NCBI RefSeq assembly: GCF_900452865.1
Contig: NZ_UGOZ01000001.1
Coordinates: 248,001 to 312,000, forward strand
Direction of reading: 5' to 3'
Length of the DNA: 64,000 nucleotides
Source: Legionella taurinensis
GTDB lineage: Bacteria; Pseudomonadota; Gammaproteobacteria; Legionellales; Legionellaceae
Position 1 is the stretch's first letter. Every line of letters starts with the position of its first letter. Position numbers and translations under genes: made by a program. Positions 34,425 to 44,100 of this stretch are shown one piece after another. The notes below the pieces were generated by a model that was not told where the DNA came from, made no database searches, and saw only the letters and a list, made by a program, of their open reading frames with translations.

Positions 34425-35312
34425 TTATCCCTGGTGTTTTGATTCCCAGCCGAGTTTGATCCGTAATGTATCATAATAATGGTAATCGGCGGGATGTAAC
34501 AAGCGGAGTTGCTGCGCATTTTTTTCGACAGATACCTGTTGTCCCGGTTTTACCAGCCGCGATTCATGCCCGTCGCAGCTGATGCGCAAATCGGTTTCAT
34601 TCAATTCACTGATGATTAGGTCCACTTTTGCCTGGCCATCGATAACCAGCGGCCTTGAGCTTAAACTGTGTGAAAACATCGGCACCAGGACCATGGCATT
34701 CAACTGGGGATGCATGATCGGGCCGCCAGCTGACAGGGCATAGGCGGTGGAACCTGTCGGAGTAGAAATGATCAAGCCATCCGAGCGGTAATGACAGACG
34801 TACTGCTGATTGATGTAGACATCGAATTCGATGAGGTGGGTTTCACTGCCGCGGCCCAACACGACGTCATTTAAAGCATCGCCCTGGAAGTAGGTGTTTT
34901 CATCATCATGGATGCGGGTTTGCAGTAAAAAACGGTGTTCTTCCATGTATCGGCCACCCAGCACGGTGTCCAGTTGTTTTTCCATGTCTTTCGGATTAAT
35001 GTCCGTCAGGAAACCCAGGCGGCCGCGGTTGATGCCAATGACCGGCACATTGACTTTAATGGCCATGCGCGCAGCCGATAACAGGCTACCATCGCCGCCG
35101 ACCACAATAATCAAATCCTGTTTTTTACCCATGCAGGATCGTTCAAGGACCGGGAGATTCAGTTTGAAATGAGAGGCGGTCTCGGTATCCTGATAGGTCT
35201 CGATTTTCTGATGATGTAAAAATTGAACCAGGCGCTCAATGCTTTCATTGACGCCCTGGTTGGCACGGTGTTGTCGTGCGTAAATGATAATGCGTTGGAA
35301 TTTTTGTTTCAT
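34425..35312 (-). CDS. nadK: NAD kinase
   Basis: A 295-residue enzyme. The motif VVGGDGSLL (about residues 65-73) carries the catalytic Asp, [10 protein letters not shown] follows, and the conserved [16 protein letters not shown] is intact. It phosphorylates NAD to NADP using ATP and is essential in most bacteria. The nadK-recN pair is a common gammaproteobacterial arrangement. Confidence 0.97.
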   Translation of the reverse strand: MKQKFQRIIIYARQHRANQGVNESIERLVQFLHHQKIETYQDTETASHFKLNLPVLERSCMGKKQDLIIVVGGDGSLLSAARMAIKVNVPVIGINRGRLGFLTDINPKDMEKQLDTVLGGRYMEEHRFLLQTRIHDDENTYFQGDALNDVVLGRGSETHLIEFDVYINQQYVCHYRSDGLIISTPTGSTAYALSAGGPIMHPQLNAMVLVPMFSHSLSSRPLVIDGQAKVDLIISELNETDLRISCDGHESRLVKPGQQVSVEKNAQQLRLLHPADYHYYDTLRIKLGWESKHQG

Positions 35313-35421
35313 ATCAGGCCAGACTATTACCTGTCAGGAATGAGAACCCTGTGTTTGATCGTAGCACATTCCTGACCTATAAACAGGTGGCCGCCGCAGG
35401 AAACGCACGGCCTACGCCATG

Positions 35422-37245
35422 TTACTCCTCGGTGCTGGCGCGTGAAGCCCGTTTCCGCTCGTGTTCCTTCAGCGCTTTTTTGCGCAGACGGATGGATTGC
35501 GGGGTGACTTCCACCAGCTCGTCATCGTCAATGAACTCCAGAGCCTGCTCCAGCGACAGTTTGATAGGCGGCGTCAGAATGATGTTTTCATCACTGCCTG
35601 AGGCACGGATATTGGTCAGTTGTTTTTCTTTGGTGACATTGACCACGAGGTCGTTATCCCGTGAATGAATGCCGACGAGCATGCCTTCATAGCACATGGT
35701 TTGCGGTTCAATGAACAACCGGCCGCGCTCCTGTAGATTAAACAGGGCAAACGCACGGGCGGCGCCGTTGCAGTTGGCAATCAATACGCCATTCACGCGT
35801 TGACCCAGGCGGCCGCGATGTGCAGGACCGTAATGGTCATACACGTGGTACATTAAACCCGTGCCAGACGTGCTTGACAGGAATTCGGTGTGAAAACCGA
35901 TTAAGCCGCGGGTAGGAATCATGTAGTCCAGTCGGACTCGGCCTTTACCGTCAGGAATCATGTTCTGCATTTCGCCTCGACGTTCGCCGAGCTTTTCCAT
36001 AATTGCACCCTGATGGGTTTCTTCCACGTCCACGGTTAAACGTTCGTAAGGCTCCAGTTGCTCGCCATTTTCTTCCCGCATGATCACTTCAGGCTTTGAA
36101 ATGGCCAGTTCATAACCCTCGCGGCGCATGTTTTCGATGAGAATGGACAAGTGCAGTTCGCCGCGGCCGGAGACGCGGAATTTGTCCGGATCTTCGGTGT
36201 CCTCAACCCGTAAAGCCACGTTATGCAGCAATTCGGTTTGCAAACGCTCGCGTACCTTGCGGCTGGTAATGAACTTGCCTTCTTGCCCGGCAAAAGGCGA
36301 GTCGTTAATCTGAAACGTCATGCTGATGGTGGGCTCATCCACTGTCAATGCCGGCAGGGCTTCAACCTGATTCGGATCGCAGAGGGTGTCTGAAATGTTA
36401 AGCTGTTCAATTCCCGTGATGGCGACGATGTCACCGGCGCTGGCGTCTTCCACTTCGACGCGCTCGAGCCCTTTAAAGCCCAATAATTGCAAGATACGGC
36501 CGCTGCGGACATTGCCGTCTTTATCAATGACCTTCACCGGCGATTTGCTCTTGATTCTGCCGCGGGTAATCCGGCCGATGCCAATGGTTCCTACGTAAGA
36601 GGAATAGTCCAGTGAACTGATCTGCATCTGAAAAGGGCCATTCTCATCCACGTCGGGTGGCGACACGCGATCAATGATGGTTTGCAATAAGGCGTTCATG
36701 TCGCTGGCTTCATCGTCAAGATCAAGCTTGGCATAGCCATTTAATGCGGAAGCATACACCACCGGGAAATCAAGTTGTGTATCATTGGCACCCAGATTGT
36801 CAAACAGGTCAAACACCTGATCCATGACCCAATGCGGTCTGGCACCGGGGCGATCGATTTTGTTAATCACCACAATCGGATTCAAGCCGCGGGCAAAGGC
36901 TTTCTGGGTTACAAAGCGTGTTTGCGGCATGGGCCCATCCACGGCATCAACCAGCAGCAGCACACTGTCGACCATGGAGAGAATACGCTCCACTTCGCCT
37001 CCAAAATCGGCATGGCCCGGGGTGTCGACAATATTAATCTGGTGATCGCGCCAGTGGACGGAGGTGTTCTTGGCAAGAATGGTGATGCCGCGTTCTTTTT
37101 CCAAGGCGTTGGAATCCATCAGGCGTTCCACTTTGGGGGCGCGCTCATTTAAAGTACCGGTTTGTTGTAACAGTTTATCAACCAGGGTGGTTTTGCCATG
37201 ATCAACGTGAGCAATGATGGCGATGTTGCGAATTCTCTCAATCAT
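35422..37245 (-). CDS. typA: Ribosome-associated GTPase TypA/BipA
   Basis: A 607-residue translational GTPase. G1 is [11 protein letters not shown]3 is [17 protein letters not shown]4 is [12 protein letters not shown], followed by EF-G-like domains and the TypA-specific C-terminal domain ([18 protein letters not shown]). It associates with the 70S or 50S ribosome and is needed for stress and low-temperature growth in several bacteria. The start at ATG 37245 fits the family N-terminus ([14 protein letters not shown]). Confidence 0.97.
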   Translation of the reverse strand: MIERIRNIAIIAHVDHGKTTLVDKLLQQTGTLNERAPKVERLMDSNALEKERGITILAKNTSVHWRDHQINIVDTPGHADFGGEVERILSMVDSVLLLVDAVDGPMPQTRFVTQKAFARGLNPIVVINKIDRPGARPHWVMDQVFDLFDNLGANDTQLDFPVVYASALNGYAKLDLDDEASDMNALLQTIIDRVSPPDVDENGPFQMQISSLDYSSYVGTIGIGRITRGRIKSKSPVKVIDKDGNVRSGRILQLLGFKGLERVEVEDASAGDIVAITGIEQLNISDTLCDPNQVEALPALTVDEPTISMTFQINDSPFAGQEGKFITSRKVRERLQTELLHNVALRVEDTEDPDKFRVSGRGELHLSILIENMRREGYELAISKPEVIMREENGEQLEPYERLTVDVEETHQGAIMEKLGERRGEMQNMIPDGKGRVRLDYMIPTRGLIGFHTEFLSSTSGTGLMYHVYDHYGPAHRGRLGQRVNGVLIANCNGAARAFALFNLQERGRLFIEPQTMCYEGMLVGIHSRDNDLVVNVTKEKQLTNIRASGSDENIILTPPIKLSLEQALEFIDDDELVEVTPQSIRLRKKALKEHERKRASRASTEE

Positions 37246-37472
37246 ATAAGACCTTTTGCGGTGAAGCAGACTCTAGCGTATTGCGGCTTATCCGTTATAA
37301 AAGCAAGCCATGTGTTCAGGGATTCGCCATTATACATGGGTTGAGGCATAAATCCTATTGGAAACTTGCCAGGACTGTGTAGTATGTGAATCCAGATTGA
37401 GCTCGTCTCGGGTTTGCCGCTGTCTTTGTGCACTACCCGGGCAGTAGGAATGATAATGATAAGTAATAAATC

Positions 37473-37673
37473 ATGAAGACCAATAAACCAAAAATTAAAT
37501 GCCCGACTTGTGGCCAATCAGACACCTGGCGTTTGGATAATCCGTACAAACCCTTTTGTTCCTACCGCTGTAAATTAATTGATTTAGGGGAGTGGGCCAG
37601 TGAATCACGAAAAATTCCCGGAGATCCCACGAACCTGGGCAATGTCCAGGACAGTGACGATTCAGGCGAATAG
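37473..37673 (+). CDS. yacG: DNA gyrase inhibitor YacG
   Basis: A 66-residue zinc-finger protein. Cys pairs CPTCG and FCSYRCKLIDLGEWA form the YacG zinc site. In E. coli YacG binds GyrB and blocks DNA binding by gyrase. The acidic tail (NVQDSDDSGE) is usual. It stands alone here, diverging from typA across a 227-base gap, whereas yacG often sits near coaE and pilD in other species; I see neither. Confidence 0.92.
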   Translation: MKTNKPKIKCPTCGQSDTWRLDNPYKPFCSYRCKLIDLGEWASESRKIPGDPTNLGNVQDSDDSGE

Positions 37674-37745
37674 CCACGGCCTGTTTGACTTAAAAATGAT
37701 CTAAATGGTACTATATTTGACATTTGACTGTCAGATAATTTCCCC

Positions 37746-39536
37746 ATGCGCTCTCAATTTGAATACTCAGGCCACCCGATTTATCCCGCTGCCCCTCGAA
37801 CCTGGCGAGTGTTTATCCGAGCGGATGATTTGGATGCTGAGTCGGTTCGAACATTGAATACCCTGCCCGAATACAGGGTTTGTCCTGCCCTGCACATGAA
37901 TTTGGGTACGGCCGACTTGCCTGATCGGGCGTACATCGACTCGGGTTATGTCAGTGCCTTTGAGTTTCACGATAACAGTGCTTTAAAGGCTGCCAATGCG
38001 TATTTGGCCTATAAAAATGTACATTTCATTTTTATTCCTGAAGCACTCTGTGATTCGATCTATCTAACCGGCGGCACAAGAGGGTTTGAAAAAAACGGTA
38101 AAACGACTCATCCTCGACGCGAAGAGGGTTCTTCCTGGCAAATTCCGGTTCGTAATGCCGTTATTCCGCAAATTTTTAATACCGATAACATGTCAGTTGC
38201 GCTGATGGAGGGGGACTCCCGTTCAAGTTGCGAAGTATTAATTGGCGGGAATTGGAAGGATTATGCTGTTTGCTTTACCTTGCCCAAAAGTCTCTCCAGA
38301 GAAATCGCTGGCTACGAACCTCAGGATATTGCGACTCTTGAGCGGCTGTTAAGACGAAGCGGCAGCCTCCCTTATCTGCTCAATCCCGATCGCTCCATAA
38401 GCTATGCCCAACGGGAAGCAATCGCTACCCAGGCAAAGCAATTGCAAACCTGGTGGAAAACGCTGGGAGAGGAGCGAAAATTGCTTTGCTTTATGCACGC
38501 GGTGCTTGAGGGTAACGCGTATCGAGAGCCAAATCCTGAAAAAGAACCCCGTTTTATGCGCGATCTATGGGCTGTGCAACTCAGGCTGAATGAAATGATG
38601 AGCAGGACGCCATCCGCGCGCCATTACTTAAATGCCCTGCAATTGGTGATAACACGTCTGCATGGTCAATTGCTCCCCTTTCATCCGTCCTATCACCCCT
38701 TGTTTAATCGGTTTGTGCAGGAATTTAAAGAAGCGGTTCATCAGCAAAATGAGGAGGAGATGCAACAACGCATTCATTATCTTCACACCGTTGATAAGGC
38801 CCTGCAGGCGGAAGAACAGTTCTTAAAACGCCTAAGACAGAGTCACCATCAGCAATTCTTACCCTCGACAGCATTACAGACTCATCTTGAACAGTGCTGC
38901 AGCCTTCAGTCGATGGTTTCTCCCACGTCTAACGAAAAAGAACTCATCGAAAAAACCATGTACGTTAAATCGGTAACGGAGGCGCTGGAAAAAGAATTGA
39001 CTTTTTTTAAGCATCATCAAATCACCCGCCAATTAATGAACCTGGAGCAATTCAGGGCAGGCAGGGAACACTCGTTTATTTTCCATTTGGTGGAATGGTA
39101 TAACGTGTGGGTGGATAAGAGTGACGGCTTGTTTAAGTCACTGTCTCCGGAAGCGCTGCATCAACAGGCAAAAACCTGCGCAAAGACACAAACGGCATTG
39201 ATTAAACTGCAACAATTATTTGACCAGTGTAATGCCCGCGGCGCCGGCATCAATCAGGAGAAATCCAATCATTTATTCAGGCAATTGGTTGCGAGGGTGA
39301 CCAATCAGTTGGAGCAGGCATTGAGGGCGGGAACCTCCTTGGATGTTGGCCGATACATCGATGAAGCGACGCATTATTTGCTTATTCTGCTGGCTCAGCG
39401 ATTGGGTTCGCAACGAAATGCGTTCTTCAATGAAAAAATGCAATCCAATCACCTGCAAAACCTGGATAGAATTCCAAAACCCCGGGCGGAAGAAACCAAA
39501 CCGGTTTTAATGGGAACCAGTTTGTCATTTCATTGA
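37746..39536 (+). CDS. 596-residue protein of unknown function, candidate effector
   Basis: A soluble protein with two parts. Residues 1-200 are mixed alpha/beta, with phrases such as RTWRVFIRADDLDAESVRTL and VCPALHMNLG. Residues 200-580 are helical and Gln/Glu/His rich, with coiled-coil tendency (LHTVDKALQAEEQFLKRLRQ). There is no signal peptide or membrane helix and no catalytic motif I recognise. The C-terminus (PRAEETKPVLMGTSLSFH) has Glu then small, polar and hydrophobic residues, compatible with a Dot/Icm signal but not diagnostic. ATG 37746 has almost no ribosome binding site. A possible promoter is TTGACT (37685-37690) with TACTAT (37709-37714). Confidence 0.65.
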   Translation: MRSQFEYSGHPIYPAAPRTWRVFIRADDLDAESVRTLNTLPEYRVCPALHMNLGTADLPDRAYIDSGYVSAFEFHDNSALKAANAYLAYKNVHFIFIPEALCDSIYLTGGTRGFEKNGKTTHPRREEGSSWQIPVRNAVIPQIFNTDNMSVALMEGDSRSSCEVLIGGNWKDYAVCFTLPKSLSREIAGYEPQDIATLERLLRRSGSLPYLLNPDRSISYAQREAIATQAKQLQTWWKTLGEERKLLCFMHAVLEGNAYREPNPEKEPRFMRDLWAVQLRLNEMMSRTPSARHYLNALQLVITRLHGQLLPFHPSYHPLFNRFVQEFKEAVHQQNEEEMQQRIHYLHTVDKALQAEEQFLKRLRQSHHQQFLPSTALQTHLEQCCSLQSMVSPTSNEKELIEKTMYVKSVTEALEKELTFFKHHQITRQLMNLEQFRAGREHSFIFHLVEWYNVWVDKSDGLFKSLSPEALHQQAKTCAKTQTALIKLQQLFDQCNARGAGINQEKSNHLFRQLVARVTNQLEQALRAGTSLDVGRYIDEATHYLLILLAQRLGSQRNAFFNEKMQSNHLQNLDRIPKPRAEETKPVLMGTSLSFH

Positions 39537-39619
39537 ATTTACTTGCCAGCTTCATTGATTTTAAGGTTCAATACGGAGTCTAAGCTTTACGTTTTGATGC
39601 AAATTCACAAGGAATTGAT

Positions 39620-41236
39620 ATGCTTAAAGTCAGTGGCTTAAAAAAGCTGCGCTTACTGAGTTTAATACAAGGAATGGTTATGATGACAAGCACATTCGCT
39701 GGCAGCGGTCGGGGCGATTTTCACGTTCTTTATCAGGGGCAGTCCGTTGACGATTTGATTATCCAGTACATGGCAGAACACAATGTTCCCGGGATGTCCT
39801 TAGCCATTGTCCAGGCGCCTTATATAACCCGCGTGGTGGGTTACGGATTGGCTAATACCGACAGCAGGCGGCTGGTGGCAACCCATGGTGTTTTCCCGAT
39901 TGGACAAATCACCAATGCCTACACGGCCGTTGCCATCATGCAATTGAAAGAAATGGGCAAATTGCAACTTGATGATGCGTTGTCCTCTCACTTAAAGGAT
40001 ATTCCCGCCTCCTGGCAGGGTATTACCCTTCGGCAATTAATGACCCAAACGTCCGGGTTGCCTGATTATCGCGAAAGCTCAGGCTTTGATTACAGTAAAG
40101 ACTATACACCGTCACAATGGCTGGAACTGATTAAAAATACCCCCATTCTGTTCAAACCAGGAACCCAAAGCCGGGCCAGCGCGACGAATAATTACCTGCT
40201 GGGTCTGGTCATCGAAAAGGCAAGCGGCATGACCTATCAGGAATTTGTCAGCAAGAATCAGATTGAACGCATGGCGCTTAAGCATACCTTTTTTGTCGGC
40301 GGTGAAAAAACCATTGATAATGAAGTCAAGGATGACCAAGCGGGCTTTAAACATCAGCAATTTCTTAAAAACCGGGTGTATATTAACCCCATCGAGCCGG
40401 TCACCGGGTATGAACAAACGGAGCAGAAACTGTCGCCGTCCAAGCCGTTAAGCTGGACTGCCACCTTTGCGGACAGCGGCATTATCGCCTCGGCAGAAGA
40501 CATCAGTTTGTGGGATATTGGTTTGGCTGGCGGCATTCTGGTTCAGGAGCCAGCCGACAGAGAATTCCTCTATCATCCGGTGACTGTGAATGGTCAAACC
40601 ATACCGGGCAATGCGGGATGGCGCTTCCCCGGTCATCCGGGGTTTATGGAGATAAAAGGCCACTTGCCTGGTTATTCGTCTTTCCTGAGCCGTTTTACAG
40701 CACCCACGGAATTGGTTTGTGTGACTCTGCTGGCGAATAAGGGTGGATTACCTGATTTGGATATTCTCGGGCGAAAAATTGCCGGTGCTTTCGATTACAA
40801 TCTGGCAGCGCCTGTTGGGGCGGTTTGGTCCGAAACCCTGCAAAGCCCTTATTCGGTCAGTGAAACCATGAATCGGGTCGCTGCAATTATCAAAAAACAG
40901 GGCGGGACGATCTTTGCTCGCATTGACCACAGTGGCGAAGCCGAGAAAGCCGGGCAATCCTTACCAGAGACGCAGGTGCTGATTATTGGTAATCCCGCCA
41001 AAGGCACGGCCCTTATGCAGGCTAATGCGGCCTTTGCCCTGGATCTTCCCTTGCGGATTATGGCGACTGAGGATGAGAAAAAACAGGTCTGGTTAAGCTT
41101 TACCGACCCGGTAAAACTGGCTTCACAATACCACGTCACACCCGAACAACTGCCGGTATTGAAGCCGATGAGTCTGGGGTTAAACCGAATTTGCCAACAG
41201 GCGGTCAGTCCCGCGACGATTCCTGCCTCTCCTTGA
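39620..41236 (+). CDS. Secreted beta-lactamase-family protein lacking catalytic motifs
   Basis: A 538-residue class C beta-lactamase-like fold. The N-terminus is a probable signal peptide (about residues 8-28). The scaffold is clear: VPGMSLAIV, LQLDDALSSHL, RQLMTQTSGLPDYRESS, LLGLVIEKASGMTY and PGYSSF. However, the position of the catalytic SxxK reads Q96-I-T-N99 and the YxN position reads A186-S-A188, so nucleophile, general base and Tyr are all missing. Residues beyond about 390 form a C-terminal domain found in some secreted members. The frame is intact over 1.6 kb, so this is probably a functional pseudoenzyme, not a pseudogene. GGAATTG precedes ATG 39620. Confidence 0.85.
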   Translation: MLKVSGLKKLRLLSLIQGMVMMTSTFAGSGRGDFHVLYQGQSVDDLIIQYMAEHNVPGMSLAIVQAPYITRVVGYGLANTDSRRLVATHGVFPIGQITNAYTAVAIMQLKEMGKLQLDDALSSHLKDIPASWQGITLRQLMTQTSGLPDYRESSGFDYSKDYTPSQWLELIKNTPILFKPGTQSRASATNNYLLGLVIEKASGMTYQEFVSKNQIERMALKHTFFVGGEKTIDNEVKDDQAGFKHQQFLKNRVYINPIEPVTGYEQTEQKLSPSKPLSWTATFADSGIIASAEDISLWDIGLAGGILVQEPADREFLYHPVTVNGQTIPGNAGWRFPGHPGFMEIKGHLPGYSSFLSRFTAPTELVCVTLLANKGGLPDLDILGRKIAGAFDYNLAAPVGAVWSETLQSPYSVSETMNRVAAIIKKQGGTIFARIDHSGEAEKAGQSLPETQVLIIGNPAKGTALMQANAAFALDLPLRIMATEDEKKQVWLSFTDPVKLASQYHVTPEQLPVLKPMSLGLNRICQQAVSPATIPASP

Positions 41237-41252
41237 GGGCAGGAATCGCCCG

Positions 41253-42110
41253 TTAATTGGGATTAAACGGTACAATGGCTGTTTCGCTGTTTTCGATCTG
41301 CGGCGTTTCGGGTTCGTTGCCATCCTCCAAATGCAATTCAGAGCCGTCGGTAATGGCCAGTACTTCAGTATCGGACATCGCTTCCAATAGAGGCAAGCCC
41401 TGCTCCTGCTGCGCCGTTGTTTCCTGATTGGGTTGTTGAACATCCGGTGTCGGAGTCTGGGTATCAGTCGGGTTTTGGCTGAATAAGCCCAATATTTTAT
41501 TGGTTATTTGATGGTTAAATTCCAATACCCATCGCAGCAGCTGATCGACCCACTCCTGATTAGGATCCTTGTCTTCGCCTTTTTTAGCCGCTGGCGTCAT
41601 GAAATCAAAAAGAGAATCATTTAATTCCTGGGCACGATTTTTATCTTTAACTGTTGATTTTTTAGTGGGGGTTGCATCCGCTTCCGCCTTGGGTTTAGGT
41701 TGTTGGGGTACGGCGGTGTTGTCGGAGTCTTTTTTCTTGCCGCCTGGGGCGGTGGACTGTTGAGTGTCATTGTCCTGATCTAACTCTTCATCCTCGTCGA
41801 TGTCATTATCCGGTTTATCGTCCTTATCCGGAGCCGGGTCAGAGAAAGAGAGGTCGTATTGATGGCGTTTCTCGTCATCCTTTAAGACAGAATAGGCTTC
41901 ACCCAGTTTTTTGAAGACTTCTTCGGCGTCGGGCTCTTTGTATTTATCGGGATGAGTCAACAAGGCCGCTTTTTTATAGGCTTTACTGATGTCTTCAGTG
42001 CTCGCGTTCGGAGGCACACCCAGCACCTCATAAAATGTCTTGGCCGCCTTGATGCGCTCAGCTGTGGGATTTTTTGTTTGGGGGGCGGCATCTTCTGGTG
42101 TTGAGGACAT
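41253..42110 (-). CDS. Acidic J-domain protein
   Basis: A 285-residue protein with a J domain at about residues 25-90 (TFYEVLGVPPNASTEDISKA, HPD, AYSVLKDDEKRHQYDLSF). An acidic low-complexity region (DKDDKPDNDIDEDEELDQDN) and a helical segment (about 185-215) follow. It has no zinc or G/F region. The end NEPETPQIENSETAIVPFNPN is Glu-rich then hydrophobic, similar to many Legionella substrates. I place the start at ATG 42110: an extended -10 (TGC-TATTAT, minus 42141-42149) predicts transcription from about 42134, downstream of the alternative ATG 42152. It is the second class III J protein within 10 kb. Confidence 0.8.
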   Translation of the reverse strand: MSSTPEDAAPQTKNPTAERIKAAKTFYEVLGVPPNASTEDISKAYKKAALLTHPDKYKEPDAEEVFKKLGEAYSVLKDDEKRHQYDLSFSDPAPDKDDKPDNDIDEDEELDQDNDTQQSTAPGGKKKDSDNTAVPQQPKPKAEADATPTKKSTVKDKNRAQELNDSLFDFMTPAAKKGEDKDPNQEWVDQLLRWVLEFNHQITNKILGLFSQNPTDTQTPTPDVQQPNQETTAQQEQGLPLLEAMSDTEVLAITDGSELHLEDGNEPETPQIENSETAIVPFNPN

Positions 42111-42140
42111 GAGAATCTCGTATAAAACCAACTTATGTAA

Positions 42141-42149
42141 ATAATAGCA
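42141..42149 (-). promoter_or_regulatory. Extended -10 promoter of the acidic J-domain gene
   Basis: On the minus strand TGC-TATTAT, an extended -10 element, about 31 bases before ATG 42110. The -35 is poor, as is common with extended -10 promoters. Confidence 0.45.
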
Positions 42150-42244
42150 CATGCCCTTTTCAGATCATGCCGTTTTGTTTTTCTTAACAAAGCATTTACA
42201 AAAATCATGGCGTGGGCTGCCAGGCGGCTTAAGCACAGGGGATT

Positions 42245-42808
42245 TTATTGCACAGGGTAATGGATAATGTCATGGAAAAAAGCGCTTTTATCATGGGTAT
42301 TGCGGTAGCCATGCGGTTTGCTGGCATCAAAACGAAGCCCATCGCCCGGGTGAAGCACATGCCAGTCCTGATGAATCAGAATGTCAACGGTTCCCTCAAT
42401 CACAATGATGTGTTCAATGACGCCGGGTTCATGCGGCGTGGATAATTGCTCACAGTGCGGTAAAAGTTCAATCATAAAGCATTCAAAGCGCAGTTCCGGA
42501 TCAAAGGGGAATAAGGACGTGATTTTGAGTTGCTCATCCGCATGCTGCAACGCCTGTTGGGGTTGCGGGCGGTAAATGGTTTCGGTGGCGTTGCCTGGAC
42601 TGTCTTCAAGAAAGGACGAGAACGACACATGAAAACCGCTGGCAATTTTCCACAAGGTAGCCACTGTGGGGCTTGATTCCAGGCGCTCGATTTGGCCAAG
42701 CATTGCCTTGCTGACGCCAGTTTCCTGAGCCGCCTTGTCCAGACTCCAGCCGCGCTGCTGGCGAAGGGTTTTCAGGTGATTGGCGATGTGTTGTGCAAAA
42801 ATGTCCAA
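42245..42808 (-). CDS. XRE-cupin transcription regulator of the adjacent benE-like gene
   Basis: A 187-residue regulator. The N-terminal helix-turn-helix (LKTLRQQRGWSLDKAAQETG, SKAMLGQIERLESSPTVATLWKIA) is joined to a C-terminal cupin (about 105-185, HIIVIEGTVDILIHQ, LHPGDGLRFDASKPHGYRN). The same pairing with a BenE-type transporter occurs in E. coli (ydcN-ydcO). The frame opens at ATG 42877, but I choose TTG 42808, which has AGAGGA upstream; the longer form would read through the two palindromes that look like its operators. It is divergent from benE. Confidence 0.88.
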   Translation of the reverse strand: MDIFAQHIANHLKTLRQQRGWSLDKAAQETGVSKAMLGQIERLESSPTVATLWKIASGFHVSFSSFLEDSPGNATETIYRPQPQQALQHADEQLKITSLFPFDPELRFECFMIELLPHCEQLSTPHEPGVIEHIIVIEGTVDILIHQDWHVLHPGDGLRFDASKPHGYRNTHDKSAFFHDIIHYPVQ

Positions 42809-42828
42809 AATTTTTCCTCTCAACGCTT

Positions 42829-42844
42829 GTGCGTTATAACGCAC
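42829..42844. promoter_or_regulatory. Palindromic operator 1
   Basis: GTGCGTTATAACGCAC, a perfect 16-base palindrome, 20 bases upstream of the regulator's TTG start. It is probably bound by the XRE-cupin protein. Confidence 0.6.
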
Positions 42845-42861
42845 GGTGCTATCCTTTGGCT

Positions 42862-42877
42862 GTGCGCTATAACGCAC
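42862..42877. promoter_or_regulatory. Palindromic operator 2
   Basis: GTGCGCTATAACGCAC, the same palindrome with one mismatch, centred 33 bases (about three helical turns) from operator 1, in the divergent gap before the benE-like gene. Confidence 0.6.
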
Positions 42878-42914
42878 AGCGAATGTATCCTGTATTTAAT
42901 CATGAGGTGGCGCG

Positions 42915-44078
42915 ATGTTGAAGTATTTTTCTATAAGTCATGCCGTAGCCGGCTTTATCGCGGTGATGGTGGGGTTTACCAGTTCCGCCGCCATTGTTTT
43001 TCAGGCGGCCGCCGCCGCTGGCGCAGACAAGGCGGAAATCAGTTCATGGCTTTTGGCATTGGGCCTTGGCACATCCTTAAGCACAATGGGATTGTCCTTA
43101 TATTACCGCATGCCGGTCTTAACGGCCTGGTCCACGCCAGGTGCCGCCTTATTGATGACCAGTCTCGCTGGCCTTTCCCTGCCGCAGGCGGTGGCCGCAT
43201 TTATGGTCACTGGTTTACTGACGTTGATTGCCGGTTTAAGCGGCTATTTTGAAAAGGTCATGGATTTTATTCCTCGTGACTTGGTGGCGGCCATGCTCGC
43301 CGGGGTTCTGCTTCATTTTGGGCTGAATGTGTTTACCAGTTGGCAGGAGGATCCCGGCTTGGTTACGGCCTTGCTGGCCAGTTATTTACTGGGTAAACGC
43401 TTTTTCCCCCGCTACGTGATGGTGGGGGTGCTTGCCATCGGCCTGCTGTTCGCCTACTGTCAGGGGGTATTTACCCATACTTTGATTCAGCACGGGTTGA
43501 CCCGGCCTGTGTGGGTCGAGCCTCAATGGTCCTGGCCGCTTTTATTCAGCGTGAGCCTACCTTTGTTTATTGTCACCATGACCTCGCAGAATATCCCGGG
43601 CATTGCTGTTCTCCATGCGGAAGGTTACCGCCCGCCCGTCTCCACTTTAATCAGCTGGACTGGCCTCACGAATGTGTTATTCGCGCCTTTCGGCGGCTTT
43701 TCCTGTAATCTCGCGGCAATTACCGCCGCGATTTGTGCGGGTAAAGAAGCCGGTCGTGATCCTGAGTTACGGTATCTCGCCAGTCTCTGGGCCGGTGTCT
43801 TTTATCTATTGATGGGCCTGTTTGCTGCAGCGATGGTGGATGTCCTGGCTTCTTTTCCCAAGGTTCTGATCACGGCTATCGCGGGCTTAGCCCTCTTTGC
43901 TACCATAGGCAGTAATTTACAAGCCGCGTTTACAGACGCCCATCGCCGTGAAGCTGCGTTGCTGACCTTGATGATCAGCACCTCCGGGATTACCATTTTA
44001 GGAATGGGCGCGGCATTCTGGGGGTTAGCAGCAGGTATTGTTGCCAATGGGCTTCAGAAAAAGCCGCTTCGTGCATGA
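42915..44078 (+). CDS. BenE-family benzoate/H+ symporter-like transporter
   Basis: A 387-residue inner-membrane protein with about eleven hydrophobic segments. Family marks are HAVAGFIAVMVGFTSSAAIV at the N-terminus, PVLTAWSTPGAALL (about 59-72), FIVTMTSQNIPGIAVLHAEGY and GGFSCNLAAITAAICAG. Members are annotated as benzoate transporters but the substrate is usually unproven, and I see no aromatic degradation gene nearby. GAGGTGGCG precedes ATG 42915. It is followed after 22 bases by the TTL-like gene on the same strand. Confidence 0.92.
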   Translation: MLKYFSISHAVAGFIAVMVGFTSSAAIVFQAAAAAGADKAEISSWLLALGLGTSLSTMGLSLYYRMPVLTAWSTPGAALLMTSLAGLSLPQAVAAFMVTGLLTLIAGLSGYFEKVMDFIPRDLVAAMLAGVLLHFGLNVFTSWQEDPGLVTALLASYLLGKRFFPRYVMVGVLAIGLLFAYCQGVFTHTLIQHGLTRPVWVEPQWSWPLLFSVSLPLFIVTMTSQNIPGIAVLHAEGYRPPVSTLISWTGLTNVLFAPFGGFSCNLAAITAAICAGKEAGRDPELRYLASLWAGVFYLLMGLFAAAMVDVLASFPKVLITAIAGLALFATIGSNLQAAFTDAHRREAALLTLMISTSGITILGMGAAFWGLAAGIVANGLQKKPLRA

Positions 44079-44100
44079 CATCCCGTGGAGAATAAACAGC

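Noticed and set aside
36775-37152. 125-codon plus-strand ORF opposite typA
   Set aside because: Lies over the conserved GTPase domain of TypA and resembles no family.
37685-37717. PmrA box before the 596-residue orphan
   Set aside because: The first half-site is fair (CTTAAAAAT), but the second at the correct spacing matches only about three of nine bases.
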